A stretch of 64,000 nucleotides of DNA from Bordetella genomosp. 11 (GTDB taxonomy: Bacteria; Pseudomonadota; Gammaproteobacteria; Burkholderiales; Burkholderiaceae_B), in NCBI RefSeq assembly GCF_002261215.1, contig NZ_NEVS01000001.1, positions 1,302,001 through 1,366,000 of the forward strand. The letters are read 5' to 3'. Shown here one piece after another: positions 1 to 8,377 of the stretch. The position numbers and the translations under genes are program-made. The notes under the pieces were generated by a model. The model saw nothing but the letters and a program-made list of their open reading frames with translations. It was not told where the DNA came from and made no database searches. The stretch's first letter is position 1, and each line of letters opens with the position of its first letter.

Positions 1-2
1 CC

Positions 3-902
3 GACCTGGAACGCATCATCAGGCTGTTGCCCGAGCAGCGCCAGAACCTGCTGTTTTCCGCGACGTTCAGCAACGAAATCCGCAAGCTGGCGCGTTCGTA
101 TCTCAGCCACCCGGTCGAACTCGAAGTCGCGGCGCGCAATGCCACGGCGGACACGGTGACGCAGATCGCCTACGAAATGAGCAGCGAAGCAAAGCGCGCC
201 GCTGTCGTTCACCTGGTCAAGTCGCGCAATCTGAACCAGGTCATCGTTTTTTCGAATACCAAGATCGGCACCGCCAGGCTCGCGCGCGAACTGGAGCGCG
301 ACGGCATCAAGGCTGAATCCATCCACGGCGATAAAAGCCAGGCCGATCGCATGAAGGCGCTGGATGCCTTCAAGGCGGGACAGCTCGAAGTGCTGGTGGC
401 CACGGACGTCGCGGCCCGCGGGCTGGACGTGGCGGGCGTGCCCTGCGTGATCAATTACGACCTGCCGTACAACGCCGAAGATTACGTGCACCGCATCGGC
501 CGCACGGGCCGCGCCGGCGCCTCCGGCGAAGCCATCGCGCTGTTCACCCCCAGCGAAGAACGCCTGCTGCTGGATATCGAAAAACTGATCAAGCGGCCGG
601 TGCCGCGCGGCAAGCTAGAAGTGCCGGCTGAGCTGCTTTCGCGCAGCCGTAGCCACGGTCATGGCGATGAAGCGCGCGGTGCCCGCGACCGCCGCGAGCC
701 ACGCGGGCGCTCGTCCGGCGAACGGCGCTATGGCGAATCGGGCGCGCGGCAGGCACCCGTGGACGACTTCTTCTTCAAGCCTTACGTGCCCAGCAACCCC
801 GCGCCGGAATCCAATCCCGAGGGCGACGCGCCGGCCGACCGGGCCGCCGCATCCAAACGCAAGGTGGCCGTGCTGCTGGGCGGCACGCGCAAGCCTTCCT
901 GA
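3..902 (+). CDS. rhlE: DEAD-box ATP-dependent RNA helicase, RhlE-like (5' end outside window)
   Basis: The reading frame is open from base 3, so the N-terminal part lies before the window. Visible first is the end of the first RecA domain with motif III (SAT, in LLFSATFSNEI). The second RecA domain follows with VATDVAARGLDVAGV and the motif VI arginine finger HRIGRTGRAG. The C-terminal 90 residues are basic and low in complexity (RDRREPRGRSSGERR), as in RhlE helicases, where the tail binds RNA. The role is ATP-driven RNA remodelling in ribosome assembly and RNA decay in the cytoplasm. SrmB or DbpA are less likely, because the DbpA RNA-binding domain is absent. Family assignment is firm; the rhlE name is probable. 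Confidence 0.8.
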   Translation, partial: DLERIIRLLPEQRQNLLFSATFSNEIRKLARSYLSHPVELEVAARNATADTVTQIAYEMSSEAKRAAVVHLVKSRNLNQVIVFSNTKIGTARLARELERDGIKAESIHGDKSQADRMKALDAFKAGQLEVLVATDVAARGLDVAGVPCVINYDLPYNAEDYVHRIGRTGRAGASGEAIALFTPSEERLLLDIEKLIKRPVPRGKLEVPAELLSRSRSHGHGDEARGARDRREPRGRSSGERRYGESGARQAPVDDFFFKPYVPSNPAPESNPEGDAPADRAAASKRKVAVLLGGTRKPS

Positions 903-924
903 ACCCCTGAATCGTTTGCCCGGC

Positions 925-1305
925 CTATTCCGCCAGTAGCGCGCGGATATCGGGCAGCTGGGTAGGCAGCGTGGCGCTGTCCGGTCCCAAGGACGCGATC
1001 AGCCGTTCCAGATGCCCGATGTGCGGCAGCATGGGGCCGAAAAAAACCGTCTTGCCCGCGCGCTGCACCAGCAGCGTCGGGAAGTTTTCCACTTCCTCCT
1101 CCCCCAGCAGTTCGGGATGGTCTTCGATGTCTATCCAGACGAAGACCGCCGTATCGGCCTGGGCGGCGAGCTGTTCCAGCTTGGGCCGGTATTCGCGGCA
1201 GGTATCGCACCAGGCGGCGCAGAAGCAGGCGACCAGGTCGATGTCGGGACGTTGAAGCAGGCCACGCAGGGCGGCACGATCTTTACCGGGTTCTAGGACT
1301 GACAT
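925..1305 (-). CDS. Thioredoxin-like protein
   Basis: A 126-residue thioredoxin-fold protein with the redox motif WCDTC near residues 32-36, in the usual place after the first beta strand (DLVACFCAAWCDTC). The cis-proline loop is at NFPTLLV. No signal peptide is seen, so it should be cytosolic. The WCDTC sequence differs from the WCGPC of classical thioredoxin, so the redox potential and partner may differ. It converges with the upstream helicase and is divergent from the EI24 gene. It probably acts as a disulfide reductase or chaperone; the substrate is unknown. Confidence 0.75.
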   Translation of the reverse strand: MSVLEPGKDRAALRGLLQRPDIDLVACFCAAWCDTCREYRPKLEQLAAQADTAVFVWIDIEDHPELLGEEEVENFPTLLVQRAGKTVFFGPMLPHIGHLERLIASLGPDSATLPTQLPDIRALLAE

Positions 1306-1343
1306 ATCGGCAGCAGCGGAAGTATTTAACTATCATACCTGCG

Positions 1344-2165
1344 ATGCACAACCGGACGATCCTCATGCCCGCCTCCCCCTATTCCCCGACGAATCCGCCG
1401 CCCGCGTCAGCCGGCCTGGCCGGCGTCTGGCAGGCCTTCAGGCGCGCGGCGGTATCGCAATGCCATCCCGCCATGCTGTTCGCGGTGCTGCTACCTTTCC
1501 TGATCGCGTTGATCGGCGCGATCCTGCTGTTGTGGTTCTGCTGGACGCCCCTGACCGACTGGCTGCGCGACGAGGCGTCGCAATGGAGCGTCGTCAACAG
1601 CGTCGACGAATGGCTGGTTGCGGTCGGATTGTTTTCACTGAAGGTGTACCTGGTGCCCGTGGTGGCGGCGGCCATCCTGCTGCCGGTGTCCGGCATCCTG
1701 GGCCTGGCCATCGCGGCGATTTTCGTCATGCCGCTGGTCTTGCGCCACGTCGGCGAACGGGAATACGCGGCCGTCGGCAAACAGGGCAAGTTCGGTACCG
1801 CGGTCAGTGTCTGGAACGCCATATGGGTCAGCCTGGCATTCGCGCTGGGATGGCTGCTGACCCTGCCGCTATGGCTGGTGCCTCCCATGGCGGTACTGCT
1901 GTCCATCTTCTGGTGGGCCTTCGCGTTTTCGCGCATGATGCGCATCGATGCCATCGTCGAACACGCCAGCCCGGAGGAAAGGCGCATCCTGATGCGCCGG
2001 CACAATACGGGCTTCTGGATCATCGGGCTGGTGTGCTCGCTGATCAATCTGCTGCCGCCCGCCTGGGTATTCCTGCCGGTGTTTTCGGCGTTGGTCTTCG
2101 CGCATTACGGCCTGGATGCCCTGCAGCGCTTGCGCCAGGAAAAAGTCATCGAGATGGGCCGCTGA
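1344..2165 (+). CDS. EI24 domain (CysZ-like) integral membrane protein
   Basis: A 273-residue membrane protein with four to six hydrophobic segments: residues about 48-72, 95-130, 150-185 and 225-255. The pattern and the C-terminal HNTGFWIIGLVCSLINLLPPAWVFLPVFSALVFA stretch fit the EI24/CysZ-like family (only part of that stretch is diagnostic). CysZ is a sulfate permease, but many EI24 proteins in beta-proteobacteria have no assigned function. A second possible start is the ATG at 1374, which would trim ten residues. The gene is followed six bases later by the molybdopterin-binding protein, so the two are probably cotranscribed. Confidence 0.7.
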   Translation: MHNRTILMPASPYSPTNPPPASAGLAGVWQAFRRAAVSQCHPAMLFAVLLPFLIALIGAILLLWFCWTPLTDWLRDEASQWSVVNSVDEWLVAVGLFSLKVYLVPVVAAAILLPVSGILGLAIAAIFVMPLVLRHVGEREYAAVGKQGKFGTAVSVWNAIWVSLAFALGWLLTLPLWLVPPMAVLLSIFWWAFAFSRMMRIDAIVEHASPEERRILMRRHNTGFWIIGLVCSLINLLPPAWVFLPVFSALVFAHYGLDALQRLRQEKVIEMGR

Positions 2166-2171
2166 CCTTAT

Positions 2172-2996
2172 TTGATGGAATCCGAAATGTCTCTCGATCC
2201 CGCGACGCCCCGCGTCGGCCTTATCATCGTCGGCGATGAAATCCTGTCCGGTCGCCGGCAGGACAAGCATTTTTCCAAGGTCGTGGAATTGCTATCCGCG
2301 CGCGGGTTGCGACTGGCCTGGGCCGAAATCCTGCCGGATGACCGGGACACCCTGGTCGCCGCCTACCGGCGCAGCTTCGCCAGCGGGGATATCGTTTTCT
2401 CCTGCGGCGGTATCGGCGCCACGCCGGATGACCACACCCGCCAGGCGGCGGCCGCGGCCCTGGATCTGCCGCTGGCGCTGCATCCCGATGCCGAACGCGA
2501 GATCACGCTGCGTTGCGCCGAAATGGCCGCGAAAGGGCAGGGCAGCACGGATATGAGTACCCCGGAAAACCAACGCCGCCTGGAAATGGGCCGCTTTCCC
2601 CAGGGCTCCGAGATCGTTCCCAACCCGTTCAACCGGATCCCGGGGTTTTTCATCCGGGAACATACCTTCGTGCCCGGCTTTCCCGTCATGGCCTGGCCCA
2701 TGCTGGAGTGGACGCTCGATACGCGATACCGCCATCTGCATCATCAAACGGCACATGCCGAGCATGCCTTCCTGGTTTACGGCCTGCCCGAATCCCGCAT
2801 CGCGCCCGTCATGGAGGAAATCCAGGCGCGCTGGCCCGGGGTGAAGGCGTTCAGCCTGCCCAGCGTGGGCGAAGACGGCAAATCGCCCCACATCGACCTT
2901 GGGGTCAAGGGAGAACCGGACGCGGCGGCAGAAGCGATGAATTACCTTCGCGCCGAAGTAGAGCGCCTGGGTGGCCGCTTGACGCCGTCCGCCTGA
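2172..2996 (+). CDS. Molybdopterin-binding protein, CinA N-terminal (MoaB/Mog-like) domain
   Basis: A protein of up to 274 residues beginning with the MoaB/Mog fold signature GLIIVGDEILSGRRQDKHF, followed by the loop SCGGIGATPDDHTRQA, which in this family binds molybdopterin or nucleotide. Only the CinA N-terminal domain is present; the nicotinamide-nucleotide amidase domain of full CinA is missing. The start is uncertain: TTG 2172, ATG 2175 and ATG 2187 are in frame, and ATG 2187 (MSLDPATPRVG) gives the most typical N-terminus. It lies in a probable operon with the upstream EI24 gene. The exact reaction is unknown. Confidence 0.75.
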   Translation: MMESEMSLDPATPRVGLIIVGDEILSGRRQDKHFSKVVELLSARGLRLAWAEILPDDRDTLVAAYRRSFASGDIVFSCGGIGATPDDHTRQAAAAALDLPLALHPDAEREITLRCAEMAAKGQGSTDMSTPENQRRLEMGRFPQGSEIVPNPFNRIPGFFIREHTFVPGFPVMAWPMLEWTLDTRYRHLHHQTAHAEHAFLVYGLPESRIAPVMEEIQARWPGVKAFSLPSVGEDGKSPHIDLGVKGEPDAAAEAMNYLRAEVERLGGRLTPSA

Positions 2997-3145
2997 CCCG
3001 TCCGCTTCACCCGGGGGCGTGACGGCAGCCGTCCCCAGCCTGGCCCCTTGCCCATCCGCATGGCCTCTTGGTGTGGCAAGAAACTCCGACGGCCTGGCTC
3101 CCCGCGGCTCCCGGGCGGCGGTTCAGGTTGCCAAAGCGCGCCACG

Positions 3146-3166
3146 TATTTCACAATACGGGAAATA
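3146..3166. promoter_or_regulatory. Candidate IclR-type operator
   Basis: A perfect 6-bp inverted repeat, TATTTC (3146-3151) and GAAATA (3161-3166), separated by 9 bp, in a short AT-rich patch within a GC-rich leader. IclR proteins commonly bind such short palindromes and repress their own genes. The site is 69 bp upstream of the chosen start of the IclR gene. Confidence 0.45.
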
Positions 3167-3234
3167 ACGAAATATTGCGCCGCCGCATTGCCGTGCTTCC
3201 CGCGCGGACTACGCGGGACCGGCGCGCAGAGCTT

Positions 3235-4116
3235 ATGACCCGCCCCTCATCCCAAGCCAGCAGCGCCCATCAGCCAGGCGATGGCCACGCGACCATCGCG
3301 ATCCAGGTCATCGAACGCGCCATGCGGCTGCTCGATGCGCTGGCGGCCCAGCCCGAACCGGTCACCTTGAAAGAGCTCGCCGCAACGACGGGCCTGCACG
3401 CGTCCACGGCGCACCGCATCCTGAACGATCTGGTCGTGGGCCGCTACGTCGAACGGGTGGACAACGGCGTGTACCAGCTCGGTATGCGTCTGCTGGAGCT
3501 TGGGTCCCTGGTCAAGGGGCGGCTGAACGTGCGCGACGCGGCCAAGGCCCCTATGCACGATCTGCACGAGCTGACCGGCCAGACGGTCAATCTCTCGGTG
3601 CAGCAGGGCGACGAGATCGTCTATATCGACCGGGCCTGGAGCGAACGCTCCGGAATGCAGGTGGTGCGCGCCATCGGCGGGCGCGCGCCGCTGCACCTGA
3701 CGTCGACCGGCAAGCTCTTCCTTTCCATGGCCGAACCCAGGCAGGTCCGCGCCTACGCCTTGCGCACCGGGCTGAAGGGCCATACCGACAACAGCCTGAC
3801 ACGGCTGGATCTGCTGGAGCGAGAGCTGTCCAAAGTGCGCAGCCACGGCTATGCACGCGATAACGAAGAACTGGAAGTCGGCGTGCGCTGCATCGCCGCC
3901 GGCATCCATGACGATAGCGGCAAGCTCGTCGCGGGGCTGTCGATTTCGGCGCCCGCCGAACGCATGCAGGACGAATGGATCGCGCGCCTGATGGACACGG
4001 CCGCGCGGATTTCCACATCGCTGGGCTATGACGTCCGCGTCGCCGAAACGGCGTTCGGCCAGACTGAGGTGGATGGCGCGGTGGCCGGCCGGCAGGATGG
4101 CGCCCAGGCCGCCTGA
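3235..4116 (+). CDS. IclR-family transcriptional regulator
   Basis: A 293-residue regulator from ATG 3235. The frame stays open upstream to 3019, but that would add an atypical 72-residue leader and cover the candidate operator, so the later start is preferred. Residues about 25-85 form the winged helix-turn-helix (VTLKELAATTGLHASTAHRI). The rest is the IclR effector domain with RAPLHLTSTGKLFL and ELEVGVRCIAAGIHD. It is convergent with a Bug binding-protein gene, which may be a target. The effector is unknown, probably a small organic acid. Confidence 0.85.
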   Translation: MTRPSSQASSAHQPGDGHATIAIQVIERAMRLLDALAAQPEPVTLKELAATTGLHASTAHRILNDLVVGRYVERVDNGVYQLGMRLLELGSLVKGRLNVRDAAKAPMHDLHELTGQTVNLSVQQGDEIVYIDRAWSERSGMQVVRAIGGRAPLHLTSTGKLFLSMAEPRQVRAYALRTGLKGHTDNSLTRLDLLERELSKVRSHGYARDNEELEVGVRCIAAGIHDDSGKLVAGLSISAPAERMQDEWIARLMDTAARISTSLGYDVRVAETAFGQTEVDGAVAGRQDGAQAA

Positions 4117-4159
4117 ACCCGTTGTCCCCGCCCGGATGGCATCCGTGGGGGCCCGCGAT

Positions 4160-4197
4160 AAAAAAAGCCCGGACGGTGCAAGCACGGGCCGGGCTTT
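4160..4197 (-). terminator. Rho-independent terminator of the Bug gene
   Basis: A 9-bp stem (AAAGCCCGG 4164-4172, CCGGGCTTT 4189-4197) with a 16-nt loop. Read on the minus strand it ends in seven U residues (4160-4166), directly downstream of the Bug gene. On the plus strand it has only a short T tract and would be weaker for the IclR gene. Confidence 0.75.
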
Positions 4198-4259
4198 CGA
4201 CGAACCCCGGCGGACCGGGGTTCACGCGCTGTCCCGCTACGCGGGTCGCGCGGCGGATG

Positions 4260-5237
4260 TTATTGTTTTTCGATATTTGCTTTCTTGAACAACTCGGCCC
4301 ATTGCGGCACCTGTTGCTTGACCTTGGCATCCAGGGCCTGCGGGTTGGCGTCGTCCACCAGCACCGTGGCGCCCAGCGTCTGCATGCGCTCCTGGAACTT
4401 GGGGTCCTTCACGCCGGCCTGCAGGGCCTTGACCAGCTTGTCGACCACCGGCTTGGGCGTGCCCTTGGCCACCCACATGCCGTGCCAGATGCCGACCTGG
4501 AACCCCTTGTAGCCCGATTCGTCCATCGTCGGCAGGTCGGGGAGGGTGGCAACCCGCTTCAGGCTGGTGACCGCATACGCCTTCACCTTTTTCGCGTTGA
4601 TCTGCTGCGTGGTGTTCGTCGTCTGGTCGCACAGCATGTCCACCTGCTTGCCCAGCAGGTCGTTCATGGCAGGGGCCGTCCCCTTGTAGGGCACTGTCAG
4701 CAGTTGCACGCCGAAGGCCTCGTTCAGCATGACGCTGCACAGGTGGCTGGCGGCGCCGATGCCCGCGTTGGCCAGCGTGATCTTGTCGGCGTTCTTCTTG
4801 ACGTACTCGGCCAATTCCTTGATGTTGTTCGGCGGGAAGTTGTCACGCGCCAGGATGGTCATCGGCACGTCGACCACCAGGCCGATCGGTTCGAAGCTCT
4901 TGAACGGGTCGTAGCCGGGGTCCTTGTAGAGCGAGGGCGCCGTCGAAAAACCCACGTGCATCAGCAGGACGGTATAGCCGTCCGCCGGCGCCCGCGCGGC
5001 GAAGGTGGTGCCGATCGTGCCGCCGGCGCCACCTTTGTTTTCCACGATGATCGATTGGCCGAGCGACGGGCGCATGGCTTCGGCCAGCGATCGCGCGACG
5101 TTGTCGGTAGGCCCACCGGCGGCGAACGGGACCACCATATTGACGACGTGGTCCGGGTACTCTGCTTGGGCGGCACCGGCCGCGGATAGCGCGACAGCCG
5201 CAAGAACGGCAGCTAGCCGACGGGATCGGAAAGGCAT
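4260..5237 (-). CDS. Bug-family tripartite tricarboxylate transporter substrate-binding protein
   Basis: A 325-residue periplasmic binding protein. The signal peptide spans residues 1-25 (basic start, hydrophobic LAAVLAAVALSAAGAAQA, then EYPD). Typical Bug marks follow: VNMVVPFAAGGPTDNVARSLAE, VENKGGAGG and the PYKGTAPAMNDLLG loop. It delivers a carboxylated ligand either to a TctAB-type membrane pair or to a signalling partner. No membrane components lie nearby, as is usual for Bug genes. A good ribosome-binding site (GAGGAGAC) precedes the ATG. The ligand is unknown; the adjacent convergent IclR gene hints at shared control. Confidence 0.85.
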   Translation of the reverse strand: MPFRSRRLAAVLAAVALSAAGAAQAEYPDHVVNMVVPFAAGGPTDNVARSLAEAMRPSLGQSIIVENKGGAGGTIGTTFAARAPADGYTVLLMHVGFSTAPSLYKDPGYDPFKSFEPIGLVVDVPMTILARDNFPPNNIKELAEYVKKNADKITLANAGIGAASHLCSVMLNEAFGVQLLTVPYKGTAPAMNDLLGKQVDMLCDQTTNTTQQINAKKVKAYAVTSLKRVATLPDLPTMDESGYKGFQVGIWHGMWVAKGTPKPVVDKLVKALQAGVKDPKFQERMQTLGATVLVDDANPQALDAKVKQQVPQWAELFKKANIEKQ

Positions 5238-5252
5238 GTTGTCTCCTCAATT

Positions 5253-5280
5253 TGCGGGTGCATACCCGCATACGGGTGCA
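5253..5280. promoter_or_regulatory. Interlocking inverted repeats in the Bug leader
   Basis: TGCGGGT (5253-5259) and ACCCGCA (5264-5270) form a perfect 7-bp inverted repeat around GCAT. ACCCG (5264-5268) also pairs with CGGGT (5273-5277), and GGGTGCA occurs twice. The block lies just upstream of the Bug ribosome-binding site on the minus strand. It could be an operator or an mRNA hairpin competing between two folds. Confidence 0.4.
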
Positions 5281-5324
5281 AGTGCAATCGCTACGAGAGC
5301 CTCTACGGGCCTACTCTGCATGCC

Positions 5325-5353
5325 AGTCTAGGCAATAAGCAGGGACGCGTCAC
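5325..5353 (-). promoter_or_regulatory. Possible sigma70 promoter of the Bug gene
   Basis: On the minus strand GTGACG (5353-5348) and TAGACT (5330-5325) are spaced by 17 bp. This predicts an RNA start near 5318 and a leader of about 80 nt that contains the inverted repeats at 5253-5280. The -35 box is weak. The 5238-5701 interval otherwise holds only the phasin promoter. Confidence 0.35.
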
Positions 5354-5533
5354 CCTAGTTGTTTCCCCATGTTGCGCCCTTTTCACGGTCTCTCTATCTT
5401 TCGCCGGTGGATGCGCTGTCACGATGCGCCGTCATACTGAAGCGCCATGCTGCCCCGGAAGCGATAGTCCCGTGGTGCCGGAACGCGATACCCCGCCGAA
5501 TTGTGTGGGTTTGTTGCGGCGCACCAAAAGTGC

Positions 5534-5561
5534 TTGACATCGAACCGGCTATGTCTAAAAT
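5534..5561 (+). promoter_or_regulatory. Sigma70 promoter of the phasin gene
   Basis: TTGACA (5534-5539), a 16-bp spacer, then TAAAAT (5556-5561). This is a near-consensus promoter, placing the RNA start near 5568 and giving a leader of about 130 nt. A strong promoter fits the high abundance of phasins. Confidence 0.75.
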
Positions 5562-5566
5562 GTGAA

Positions 5567-5581
5567 TTGTGCAGTGCACAA
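5567..5581. promoter_or_regulatory. Palindrome over the phasin RNA start, candidate PhaR operator
   Basis: TTGTGCA (5567-5573), one base, TGCACAA (5575-5581): a perfect 7-bp inverted repeat covering the predicted start of transcription. PhaR repressors of PHB-forming bacteria bind TGC/GCA-rich sites at phasin promoters, so a PhaR operator is the natural reading. No phaR gene is in the window. Confidence 0.5.
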
Positions 5582-5701
5582 CGGCTCGGGAATTGTGGTA
5601 GCCGCGAGCCTGGGGTGTTTCGGCAGTATGGAACCCTCGCATCTTCTTCCGCATCCCGCCATTTGCGCCCCCTGCGAAGGGGCAACTCGAGGAGATTCCC
5701 T

Positions 5702-6286
5702 ATGAGCGCTATTCCGCAACAAGTCTTTGCCCGTCAAAAGGCCGGCATCAACACCCTGATCGCCACGCAGTCCGCGCTTTTCGCGGGCTTCGAGAAACTC
5801 GTGGACCTGAACCTGAAGGTTATCAAGGCCTCGATCGATGAAGTCGCGCTGCGTTCGCAGCAAGCCGCCGACGTCAAGGACCCGCAGGAAGCCCTGGCCT
5901 TCTCCACCGGCCTGGTGCAACCCAGCGCGGAAAAGGCGCTGGCCTACGGCAAGCATGTGTATGACATCGTCGCCGGCGTGCAGGGCGAACTGGTCAAGCT
6001 GGGCGAAGAGCATATCGCCGACAACCAGGCGCAGCTGTCCGAAGCCATCGATCAGTTGGCCAAGAACGCCCCGACCGGCACGGAAGGTGCCGTCGCGCTG
6101 ATCAAGTCTTCGCTGGCGACCGCCACCAGCGCGTACGATTCGATGAGCAAGGCCGCCAAGCAGGCCGCCGAAGTCGCCGAATCCAATTTGAATGCCGCCG
6201 CCAACGCGACCTTCAAGGCTGCTTCGGATGCCGCCGACGCCGCCAATAAGGTTGCATCGCCCCGTAGCCGCCGCGCTGCCGCCTGA
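5702..6286 (+). CDS. phaP: Phasin family protein
   Basis: A 194-residue alanine-rich, largely helical protein of the phasin_2 type, starting at ATG 5702 behind a GAGGAGA ribosome-binding site. The family core FARQKAGINTLIATQSALF...FEKLVDLNLKV is at residues 10-45. The tail is Ala/Lys-rich and low in complexity (AANATFKAASDAADAANK), ending in a basic SRRAAA. Phasins coat polyhydroxybutyrate granules and set their size and number; this implies the host stores PHB. The gene is monocistronic between its own promoter and a strong terminator. Confidence 0.9.
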   Translation: MSAIPQQVFARQKAGINTLIATQSALFAGFEKLVDLNLKVIKASIDEVALRSQQAADVKDPQEALAFSTGLVQPSAEKALAYGKHVYDIVAGVQGELVKLGEEHIADNQAQLSEAIDQLAKNAPTGTEGAVALIKSSLATATSAYDSMSKAAKQAAEVAESNLNAAANATFKAASDAADAANKVASPRSRRAAA

Positions 6287-6361
6287 GTCTTTCGGGCCGG
6301 CATCGGCGCCCCGCTGCCGCGGGTGCTATCGTGGTAGACCAGTTTGAGCAGAGCTGGAGCT

Positions 6362-6391
6362 GGGCCGCCTTAATGGGCGGCCCTTTTTTTT
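6362..6391 (+). terminator. Rho-independent terminator of the phasin gene
   Basis: Stem GGGCCGCC (6362-6369) with GGCGGCCC (6376-6383), a 6-nt loop, then eight T residues (6384-6391). Confidence 0.9.
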
Positions 6392-6407
6392 GTGGTGCGC
6401 CGGGGCG

Positions 6408-7457
6408 CTACCGTGCCCGTACGGCGGTGGCGTCCACGCATTCGCGGACCAGGGCCGGCCCGCGATAGATCAGCCCGGTGTACAACTGCACCGCATCCGC
6501 GCCCGCGGCCATCTTTTCGGCGGCCTGGCGCCCACTATGGATGCCGCCCACGCCGATAATGGACAAGGCAGATCCCAGCCGCTGTTTCAGCCGCGAGATG
6601 ACCGCCAGGCTGAGTTCATGCACCGGCGGGCCGGACAAGCCGCCGGCCTCTTCGGCATGCGGCAGGCCGGCCACGGCCGCCCGCGACAGCGTGGTATTGG
6701 TCGCGATAACGCCGTTCACACCATAGCGCGGCAGGATATCGGCAATGGCGTCGACCTGCTCCGGGTCCAGGTCGGGGGCGATCTTGACTGCCAGCGGCAC
6801 ATCCCGGCCACGGGTATCGGCAAGCTCCTTGCGCGTCTCGCGCAGGCGCTCCAGCAGGTGGTTCAGCTCGTCGCCGCCCTGCAGGGAGCGCAGGTTCTGC
6901 GTATTGGGCGACGAAATATTGACCGTCACATAGTCCGCGTGCGGGAAAACGCCGCGCAGGCCCTTCAGATAATCGTCCGCGGCCTGGGCGATCGGCGTGT
7001 CGGCGTTCTTGCCGATGTTCAGGCCCAGAATGCCGCCGCGCGCGCGCCACTGGCTGCGCTGCACATTGGCGATAAAAGCGTCCAGGCCCAGATTGTTGAA
7101 TCCCAGCCGGTTGATCAGCGCGTTGGCGCTGGGCAGGCGGAACAGCCTCGGCTTGGGATTGCCCGGCTGCGGACGCGGCGTGACCGTGCCGACTTCCACG
7201 AAGCCGAAGCCCAGGTTGCCTAGCGCATCGATATGGGCGCCATTCTTGTCCAGGCCCGCGGCGAGGCCGACGGCGTTCGGGACGCGCAGGCCCATCAGGG
7301 TGATGGGAGCGAGCGGCGCGGCATGCATCAGCGAACGGGTCGCGCCGCAATCGTAGGCGCGCTGCAGCGTTTTCAGCGTGACTTCATGGGCGGTTTCCGC
7401 GTCCATGGCGAACAGCGCCCGGCGCGCGAGGGGATAGGCTTGGAACAGGATAGACAT
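6408..7457 (-). CDS. pyrD: Dihydroorotate dehydrogenase (quinone)
   Basis: A 349-residue class 2 enzyme that oxidises dihydroorotate to orotate with FMN and passes the electrons to membrane quinone, the fourth step of UMP synthesis. Visible marks are the N-terminal membrane-associating helices ([19 protein letters not shown]), the FMN site [11 protein letters not shown], the active-site serine segment [14 protein letters not shown], and the phosphate-binding [19 protein letters not shown]. The length is normal for class 2 PyrD. It is separated from the N-end-rule genes by about 120 bp. Confidence 0.95.
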   Translation of the reverse strand: MSILFQAYPLARRALFAMDAETAHEVTLKTLQRAYDCGATRSLMHAAPLAPITLMGLRVPNAVGLAAGLDKNGAHIDALGNLGFGFVEVGTVTPRPQPGNPKPRLFRLPSANALINRLGFNNLGLDAFIANVQRSQWRARGGILGLNIGKNADTPIAQAADDYLKGLRGVFPHADYVTVNISSPNTQNLRSLQGGDELNHLLERLRETRKELADTRGRDVPLAVKIAPDLDPEQVDAIADILPRYGVNGVIATNTTLSRAAVAGLPHAEEAGGLSGPPVHELSLAVISRLKQRLGSALSIIGVGGIHSGRQAAEKMAAGADAVQLYTGLIYRGPALVRECVDATAVRAR

Positions 7458-7573
7458 GGGGCGGCATTGTAGAGCGATCCGCCTGCGTATGGCGCGTTCG
7501 AGCGGGTTTCAGCGCACGCGGGTGCGAGCCGGGGCGGGGCCGCGAGAGCGCCGGGGGCGCCGCGGGACGCGCG

Positions 7574-8317
7574 TCAGGACGCCGTATCGTCCTCGGCGGG
7601 CGGGTCGCGCCAGTTGCCGTCGATCAGCAACTGGGCGGGCCGGAAACCGGCCTTGTAGGCCATTTTGCGGCTGGCCGCGATCCAGTAGCCCAGATATAGC
7701 CAGGGCAGATCCAGGGCGCGGCACTGCTCGATCTGCCACAGGATGCTGTAGGTACCCAGGCTGCCCGGCAGTTCCGGGTCATAGAAGGTGTAGACGGAGG
7801 ACAGCCCCTCGTCCAGCACATCGATGATCGAGACCATCGCGAGCGTGCCGTCGGGCGCGCGGAACTCCACCAGGCGCGTGTTGACCCGGCTGGTCAGCAA
7901 GAATTGCGCATACTGCGTCCGGCTATCCTCATCCATCCCGCCCCCCGGGTGGCGCCCCTGCTGGTAGCGGGTGTAGAGCTCGTAGTGTTCGGGCGACCAC
8001 GCCAGCTCGGCCACGAAGGAGCGCAGATCGCCATGCCGCTTCCATGCGCGCCGCTGGCTGCGGCTGGCCGCAAAGCGCGCGGTATCCACGCGCACCGGGA
8101 TGCATGCCTGGCAACCGTCGCAGTGCGGCCGATAGGTAAAGAGGCCGCTACGCCGGAAGCCCTGTTCCACCAGTTGCGAATACGTGCCGGCGTGGATCAG
8201 GTGCCCGGGCGCGGCAACTTGTGAGCGCGCCTGGCGCCCAGGCAGGTAGCTGCAAGGGTAGGGGGCCGTGGCATAGAACTGTAGGGTGGAAAAAGGGAGT
8301 TCTTTTAGCTGGCTCAT
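7574..8317 (-). CDS. bpt: Aspartate/glutamate leucyltransferase
   Basis: A 247-residue member of the arginyltransferase (ATE1/Bpt) family. It moves leucine from Leu-tRNA to proteins beginning with Asp or Glu, marking them for ClpS/ClpAP. The N-terminal [12 protein letters not shown] and the Cys cluster [13 protein letters not shown] (residues about 67-79) are family marks; the C-terminal half holds the GNAT-like fold ([21 protein letters not shown]). It lies 60 bp downstream of aat on the same strand, the usual pairing of the two bacterial N-end-rule transferases. Confidence 0.92.
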   Translation of the reverse strand: MSQLKELPFSTLQFYATAPYPCSYLPGRQARSQVAAPGHLIHAGTYSQLVEQGFRRSGLFTYRPHCDGCQACIPVRVDTARFAASRSQRRAWKRHGDLRSFVAELAWSPEHYELYTRYQQGRHPGGGMDEDSRTQYAQFLLTSRVNTRLVEFRAPDGTLAMVSIIDVLDEGLSSVYTFYDPELPGSLGTYSILWQIEQCRALDLPWLYLGYWIAASRKMAYKAGFRPAQLLIDGNWRDPPAEDDTAS

Positions 8318-8377
8318 GCGCGCTCGCCAGCAGGTGTGAGGCCCTGTGGCGCTGCGGACATGATAACGCCTAAGGCG

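Noticed and set aside
3019..3234. N-terminal extension of the IclR regulator
   Set aside because: It is open but would place the candidate operator and an AT-rich patch inside the gene, and IclR proteins do not have such a leader.
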